Part shown: piece by piece, positions 62,906-64,000 of the stretch
Position numbering within the stretch: position 1 is the first letter of the stretch
Layout of the letters: every line of letters begins with the position of its first letter
Assembly: GCA_008694505.1 (NCBI GenBank)
Contig: VZDJ01007755.1
Location: forward strand, 4,986,936-5,050,935
DNA from: Cyanoderma ruficeps
Lineage: Eukaryota; Chordata; Aves; Passeriformes; Timaliidae
DNA length: 64,000 nucleotides
Reading direction: 5' to 3'
Made by a program: the position numbers and the translations under genes
Notes under the pieces: model-generated
Database searches by the model: none
What the model was told of the DNA's origin: nothing
The model's input: the letters and a program-made list of their open reading frames with translations, nothing else

Positions 62906-64000
62906 AACATTCCCACAGCTCACATCATATGCATAGCCAGTATTAATTGCCTCACTATAACAAGACAGGCATTGAAAAAAACACCAAAAATTACAGAAGG
63001 TAGCACTAGAGCCTGCCAGGTGCAGGCACGTGGCTGAGAGGGTGGCCCAGTTTGTGCTGGAGGCTTGCAAACCCCAAGTGTGTGCCACATCATTTTGCCC
63101 AGACTTAGAGCAGAGAGCCAGGAGCACTTGTTAGTCCTCATTGTCATTCAAAATGGGATCGTTTGAGGCAACCATGCTGCGATGCTTTTCTGTCAGGAGG
63201 CTCATCTCTTGTGTGTGCCCTACAGCCCCTGTTACACATGTGACTTACACCTCTGAGCACGGGCTGGGTGTGGGGAGGGACAGCCTTTTGTGTGCCATTT
63301 CCTGCCATCCTGGCCCTACAGCACGAAGTCATGATGCCTGCAGTTGTTTCACACCATCCCCTGGTGGGCTCAGCCTTCCTTCTGTGAAAGAAGTGCATAT
63401 CCTGGAAGAAAAGAAGGATGGACACCCGCTTAACATCAGTGCTTGGCTGCGAGTGCCCCCCTGAACGCTGCCAGCCCCGCTCAGCGAGGTTTGCCTCCTC
63501 CCTGCAGCCAGCACCTCTGTGCTCGCTGAGCCCTTAGCTGGACTTGTCTTTAGTCTTCCCTATCCCCCGTGCTCTCCTTATACTCTCAGCCGTCTTGTCT
63601 TTCTTTTTTCTTTCCCTGCCTCTCCCCGTTTCTTTTTCCTTTGGGATTTCTCTCTGCCTCTCCCCTTCAGGCTTCCTGTCTCCGCTCCAAGCCGGCACTT
63701 CCGACAGCAGAAATTTCAAGATATGGCATGCTCATGCATTTTGTATTAGCTCTAGGGGCTCTTAGGCCTTCTGACATCACGGGGTTACACAAACTAGCAA
63801 GCACTGTAGTCCAGGAAAGCACCTGGAAGTAAGAGAAAAGAAGGGGGAAATTAAATGCTTAGCAACAGGAATGCCACACTTTTGAAGTATTAACTAGCTG
63901 TTCATTCAATCACAAAGGGTTATTGCATTAAGAACTCACATTAGAATTAAGCAGGAGAGAAAAAAACACTTGCTGGCTAAAGGCTAAGGATAAACCCAGC
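62906..64000. other. Mixed-composition non-coding stretch
   Basis: A pyrimidine-rich tract at about 63594-63668 contains two CTGCCTCTCCCC words about 50 bases apart. 63000-63500 is GC-richer with overlapping short frames on both strands, none recognisable. No gene start or CpG island is visible before the window ends. Confidence 0.45.

Noticed and set aside
1..64000. CRISPR arrays, operons, phage or other prokaryotic systems
   Set aside because: There are no long dense frames, ribosome binding sites or regularly spaced repeats. The repeat content is avian.

Overview
This is a piece of a vertebrate nuclear genome, almost certainly a bird, and I see no convincing protein-coding gene in its 64 kb. 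The DNA is AT-rich and open frames are short. The recognisable transposable elements are nearly all decayed 3' ends of CR1 LINEs, the dominant interspersed repeat of bird genomes. One tRNA-Ile-derived SINE with a CR1-like tail (36073-36220) has the architecture I recall for SINEs described from passerine birds, so a passerine is the best guess. No rRNA, functional tRNA, CRISPR, plasmid or prokaryotic feature is present.

Layout: 1-6 kb is unremarkable AT-rich sequence with one MIR-like relic and a CR1/SINE-tail fragment at 6.1 kb. From about 14 to 32 kb the window is almost free of repeats and holds several stretches that look like conserved non-coding elements: 14.28-14.61, 15.89-16.42, 17.10-17.64, 22.86-23.08, 28.06-28.74 and 31.99-32.36 kb. 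They are repeat-free, have more CpG than their surroundings, and carry transcription-factor-like motifs and symmetric sequences. At 25.17-25.24 kb a polypyrimidine tract ending in TAG is followed directly by GTAAGAA, the signature of a recursive (zero-length exon) splice site. From 36 to 37.4 kb come the SINE and a GC-rich patch of unknown nature containing the longest open frame (301 codons, minus strand), which I do not believe is a gene. From 38.9 kb to the end, CR1 fragments become more frequent (39.0, 46.7-47.3, 54.0-54.3, 56.05-56.24, 57.3-57.9 and 62.6-62.9 kb).

The best single reading is a gene desert or the inside of a very long intron, perhaps of a large neural gene on the plus strand, with embedded regulatory elements. 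The recursive-splice candidate favours the intron reading. No conservation, expression or repeat-library search could be run, so the conserved-element calls rest on sequence appearance only. Runs of N inside three A/T homopolymers show that the assembly is unresolved there.
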